This document shows, piece after piece, positions 59,649-64,000 of a stretch of DNA of 64,000 bases (within the stretch, counting starts at the first letter, position 1; each line of letters begins with the position of its first letter). A program made the position numbers and the translations under genes. The notes beneath the pieces were generated by a model. The model was not told the DNA's origin. It made no database searches and saw nothing but the letters and a program-made list of their open reading frames with translations. The stretch covers positions 61,524,768-61,588,767 of the forward strand of contig NC_059081.1 of the NCBI RefSeq assembly GCF_020497125.1, in the 5' to 3' direction. This DNA is from Mauremys mutica (lineage: Eukaryota > Chordata > Testudines > Geoemydidae).

Positions 59649-59719
59649 GGGCCAGATCCTGCTCCAGTCAGAGTCAATGGCAAAACTCCCATTGACTTCG
59701 CTGGGACCACAATCTGGCC
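59649..59719. repeat. Palindromic ancient repeat
   Basis: GGGCCAGATCCTGCTCCAGTC, then 'AAAACTCCCATTGACTTC', then 'GGGACCACAATCTGGCC' as the inverted end; about 300 bases from the zinc-finger-2 exon. Confidence 0.6.
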
Positions 59720-60036
59720 TTGACTCCATGCTTCTGCTTAGGTATCCATAAGATAAAAAGGTACAGAAATTAGCTGCTGGTCTCAGCCCAGTTGCTAGCG
59801 GACAAACTTCCTCTTCCCACCCCCCCCCCCACCACTCCTGACACTCCTGCTGGCCCCTGAGGAAGAGAGGGGTTTCAGGGCAAAAAAAACCATTGGCGAT
59901 GCACTGTAAGGAAACATGCACGGCTGCTGTGTATGCTATGTGGAAAACCAGAGGCTTTGGTCCCTGAGGGCTGGCAGTGTGCTGTCTTTCACCAGCTGTA
60001 CATTTGCTTGAACACTAGATTTAGAAGGCTGCCTTA

Positions 60037-60183
<147 letters not shown>

Positions 60184-61234
60184 TCAGCACCGCAATGAAA
60201 TTACTGCTGCCTAAACCTTCCCGCCCTTTGCCCCACACCTGGCCAGCCAGCCCTATTCCCCATATCAAGCTGTACTGCCCACAAGCACCCATTCCTTTGC
60301 CCCAGCCAGCCAGGCCTTTGCCTCCCAACTAGCCACATAGGGCACGAGTACCACTGATTTTTTGCCCCACATTTGCCCCACCCCTTGTTGCCTAGCACGC
60401 AAGTACCAATGACTTGTATTCACTCAGACTCTTCAAATCTATGGCAGACTCCCAAAAGCAATTGACCATTCTGAACCTGTTTCAAGGCCTGCTGAAGTCA
60501 ATAGGAAACTTTCCATCAACTTGAATGGTCTTTGGATTAGGCCCCAACTTCATTACATCTTAAATTCTTATGCTGCCTTGGTGAAAGAAATATTTCAAAA
60601 CCATCAGAATGTTTTGTTTTTTAAAAAAATAAACAAACCCAAACACCCCCACAGCTGCGTTGCCGTAGGCTTGTTTTCAATTCCTTCAGTCAGGGTTGTG
60701 TGCACAAATTTGGTTACTACTCATGCAAGTGGCTATTCCTGTGCACAGATATCATGGTTGCCCATGCATGTCAGGCAAATAGGTGTACAACTGCACATGT
60801 AATTAAACCCACAGTGCTTAAAATGACACTTAACGAAAAGTATTGCTCTAGTTCTGGCCTTCAGGAGTTGCCTTTCACACACACATACCCATAGCATGCG
60901 CATCTCCTCCCACTCAGACCCCATGTCTTGTATCCCCACTTAGATGCACCTGCTTAGTTGATTATAAAGTGCAAATGATGTTTTCGGTGCTGCAAGCGCA
61001 AGAGGAGAAGTTTTTTCTTTAAATCAAGTTAATCGCACAGGCGATTGTGACTGATTAGCACCTTTCCGACCATATGTTTATCAGCTGTTATCCCGCATGG
61101 AACTCTCTCTCATGCAATTCCCTTGAAGTCAGTGGGGCTGTAGGGGTTGGACGTCAGTGAAGAATCCGATCCGCTGTGTTCACTTTCCCCATTTGATACC
61201 ACAAACCAGGTTCTAGGGGTCAAATGCAGCTCTG

Positions 61235-61288
61235 GTGTAGCACCCATGACCTCAAGGACGGTACTCCTTGAGGTCATGGGTGCTACAC
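61235..61288. repeat. Perfect 24-bp hairpin with 6-base loop
   Basis: Arms 61235-61258 and 61265-61288 are exact inverted copies (GTGTAGCACCCATGACCTCA... / ...TGAGGTCATGGGTGCTACAC) around CGGTAC. It lies in the KLF7 intron. It has no terminal repeats or flanking duplication that I can see. Confidence 0.8.
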
Positions 61289-61798
61289 ATTTTAGAATGG
61301 ATGCCGTCGAGGTCCAAAACTCCTCTCTCCCATGTCCCCTTTCTCTACAGGACTGCAGAGTGTGTGCGTGTGCAGAGACTTACCACATCTCCTCAGAACA
61401 CATGTTAATGCTCTTCTACTACATTGCAGCATGGCACTATGCCCAGCCCTCCTGAGCCGCCCAGCCATAAAGAGAGGCTGGCTGCATTAGGGGAGGTGGG
61501 GATGAGTGAGAACACAGTGAGGAGACAGATTTCATTGTTAAGCTTCAAAGGGGGAATTATTAGCAGGGAGGGAAAGTTGTTTGTTTGTTTAAAATTCTGA
61601 AAATTGCTAAGAATGTGCTTCTTTCAATCTCTCTCTCACTCTCAGCAGATTTAAATACCAAATATCGCGTGTCAGGTCTCCACATGTCATGTATTTACCA
61701 CGGAGTATATTCAGCAGGTACTAGAGAGAGATCTGAATATGTTATAGTCCGAAACTGGGAGCGCCACAGTAAGCAAATGGGACAAGTCAGAAGAGTGT

Positions 61799-61868
61799 GA
61801 GGATCAAATTCATTGCTGGTGTAACTCCACTGACTGCAACAGAGTTGCCCCAGGAACTGATTTGGCCC
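61799..61868. repeat. Palindromic MITE-like repeat, diverged
   Basis: 'GAGGATCAAATTCATTGCTGGTGTAACTCC' with 'CAGGAACTGATTTGGCCC' at the other end. Confidence 0.4.
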
Positions 61869-62624
61869 AGTACGTGTAGGGAAAGCTTCTCTGTGACTAG
61901 TCATTTACCAAACATTATTGATTACAAGCTAGGCTCTGCAGCTCCAAAGATAAAGTGGAAAGCTGGCATGGAGAGAAGAGGAGAATGGGCTGGGATATCT
62001 ACCAGAGTTCAGCAATTCAAGCCTTTTATCCTCAACTCAGGTTTGAAAAGCAAAATCCATAAAAGGATGTGTTGCATCGGTCCTATTAGAAGAGGAAACC
62101 CTACATGAGGCTGCAGCAGGTGGAGAAATGCCAGGCACAGATCGATCCATCAGTCAAGCAATCAGTCTACAGGCCCTAAAGAATAAAAGGTAGTGGAGGG
62201 GGGAGGGTTTGAGGAAAAACAAAAAAGAGGCAGCAGGATTTTCATTTCAAATCACATTCTCCCTGAAGCTCAATCTAGGCAGGTGCTGTTGGTTTTTTTC
62301 CCCAGAATACCATATGAGAGTGTATAAAACAGAGCCCAGGTATTTTAAGCCAATCATGAACGTTCACCGCACTGTACAGGTAACATTCCTCTACAGCTCT
62401 ACAGCACAAGGTCTTAGAACAGCAGGTCCCTCGTGCGCTGCAAGACCTGGGCAAAAGAGGCCCATGAAAGATGCCTACATTTGTAGGTGCTGTAGTATTT
62501 AGGATGCCCTAATTCTCTTCTGATTAGTGTGTTTGTCCTGGCCATTTTGGGGTTAGACCGTAAAAATAAAAGAAATCCTAAAGAAACCGCTGGCTGGTAA
62601 CAATGAGAAAATAGAACAAACATA

Positions 62625-62748
62625 TAGGGCGACCAGACAGCAAGTGTGAAAAATCGGGATGGAGGTGGGGGGGTAATAGGAGCCAATATAAGAAAAAGAC
62701 CCAAAAATCTGGACTGTCCCTATAAAATTGGGATAGGTGGTCACCCTA
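62625..62748. mobile_element. hAT element, TAGGGTGACC family, copy 3
   Basis: The 124-bp element starts TAGGGCGACCAGAC and ends GGTGGTCACCCTA. Flanks CAAACATA (62617-62624) and CAATCATA (62749-62756) form an 8-bp duplication with one mismatch. It lies in the KLF7 intron. Confidence 0.85.
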
Positions 62749-64000
62749 CAATCATAGCACAGGCTGGATTGGAACAAGCTAGACCCATTGAGGCAAATTT
62801 GTTTAAAAGGAGTTTTCCACTCAAAAAGCCATTCAAAGTTTTCATTTCCATCAGAGCCTAGATCATGGGCAAGGTGGTGCTTCCCGTGCCCATCTCAGCC
62901 ATGGCTCGGACACTGCCCCCAATGCTGGCCCACCCAAACACTGCCCTCAAGAGTGCTACAGCCCACATGCTCTCCCCTAGAGATCCAGGGCAAGATCTGC
63001 ATGCTCCCCTCAGTCTCCACTGGCATAGAAAGCGGACACCCAGAAATGATGCCCCATATTCTGGGCTTGTCCCTGATGGTGGAACATTCAGCTGCTGCTC
63101 TACTGGGACAACTAACACGTTGTTTTTAAAAGCAATGCACCACAGTAACAAATTGTGTGCAAGTGTGGGAGGAGGTAATTTGCATGGTGAAACTCATTTA
63201 GTTTGTGTGGCTGCAAGAGAAGAGATGCCTCGCTCGCAATGGAGACAGCAAGGCAGATGTGTTTCTGTGTGGCTGTGCCTTTGTTGCATATGTTACGGAG
63301 AGAGTGAGAGACACTGACGCTTGTTCAAAACTGGCAGGTACAGACAGCCTAACGTACAATCGTCTATGGAACAGAAGGGTTGTTGACAAATACTGTGGTC
63401 TTTGCCTGAAATCAGCGGGCATTATGACTGAAGCAGGATTTGTCTAATTAACATTTGCCAAGTGCTTCAGAATGTAGCGTGCGTATTTAGCTTATTAGAG
63501 GCCACCAGTAATTCTGTTAGGCCTGTCTAGAATACACGTATGGGTGGCATGCTACGTATCTCTGTTGCCTGTGCTCCAGGGGCTCTGTCCCCAATGTGTC
63601 TTTGCATAGCATAGAGTCCGGTTTTGTTTTCAGCTTCCCTTCCTCTGTAACATTAACCGTGTTCTGCCAAATGTCAGACAGCGCTCCTTTGTGCTCCCAG
63701 GCAGCCTGCTGGCTTACAGTCAGCTGTGTGGCATAACAGAAAGGCAAAAGAGCCCGTGACCTTTAAAGCCATGTCAAAAAGGGATCCTTTTCCCCACAGA
63801 CCTAAAAGAGATTAGCTTCCCCCACCCCCACCCTCCTATAGCAATTCTGAAAATGAGAGTGTGGGGATAGGGAGAGATTTCCGTGAGAACCTCTGTGCAC
63901 AAAGGATAAAAACTAACTGTATCTTTTCATTGCTGCTTTACTCTTACTCATTGTAGATCAAATTAAAAGCCTCTCTTGGCTACTGGTCCCACAGAGGGTG

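Noticed and set aside
62865..63317. Open frame of 150 codons in the KLF7 intron
   Set aside because: No domain recognised; another frame is open on the other strand; likely chance or unrecognised repeat.

Overview
The window is vertebrate nuclear DNA, most probably from a turtle. Two genes can be recognised from split coding exons. The first is the 3' end of carboxypeptidase O (CPO) on the + strand, with exons at 1269-1353 and 2912-3174. The second is the 3' end of Krueppel-like factor 7 (KLF7) on the - strand, with exons at 60038-60161 and 53004-53055. CPO and KLF7 are neighbours in mammals, so this is a conserved syntenic block read tail to tail. The turtle assignment rests on the interspersed repeats: CR1 LINEs ending in ATTCTATG repeats or in the 'CAGTATGGCCATT' tail, a SINE carrying the 'CACGAAAGCTCATGCT' segment, and GC-rich non-autonomous hAT and PIF/Harbinger elements of kinds I know from turtle genomes. 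I cannot name the species.

Layout. 1-3300: CPO tail, with MIR, CR1 and SINE copies in its introns, ending in a GPI-signal-like C-terminus, a stop codon and an AATAAA. About 3300-45690: a 42 kb convergent intergenic region with no supportable gene. It is packed with MIR-type SINEs, CR1 pieces, LTR-like GC-rich elements, palindromic MITE-like repeats and at least nine non-autonomous DNA transposons, several nested in each other. About 45690-53003: the presumed long 3' UTR of KLF7, AT-rich with several candidate poly(A) signals. 53056-60037: KLF7 last intron. 60162-64000: part of the preceding KLF7 intron, continuing beyond the window.

How the genes relate. CPO is a GPI-anchored digestive metallocarboxypeptidase and KLF7 is a neuronal/adipose zinc-finger transcription factor. 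Nothing in the sequence links their functions; they only share a neighbourhood.

Hunt. I found no sign of a new gene system. The strongest structural observations are transposon 'archaeology'. They include a 208-bp fold-back SINE insertion with perfect 77-bp arms and a 12-bp target duplication, an older fold-back copy at 40084-40265, a three-layer nest at 27514-28180 readable through its target-site duplications, and a two-hairpin Harbinger-type MITE at 14990-15285. There is also a perfect 24-bp hairpin in the KLF7 intron at 61235-61288. Almost every long open reading frame outside the four exons lies in GC-rich or palindromic repeats and is not a gene.
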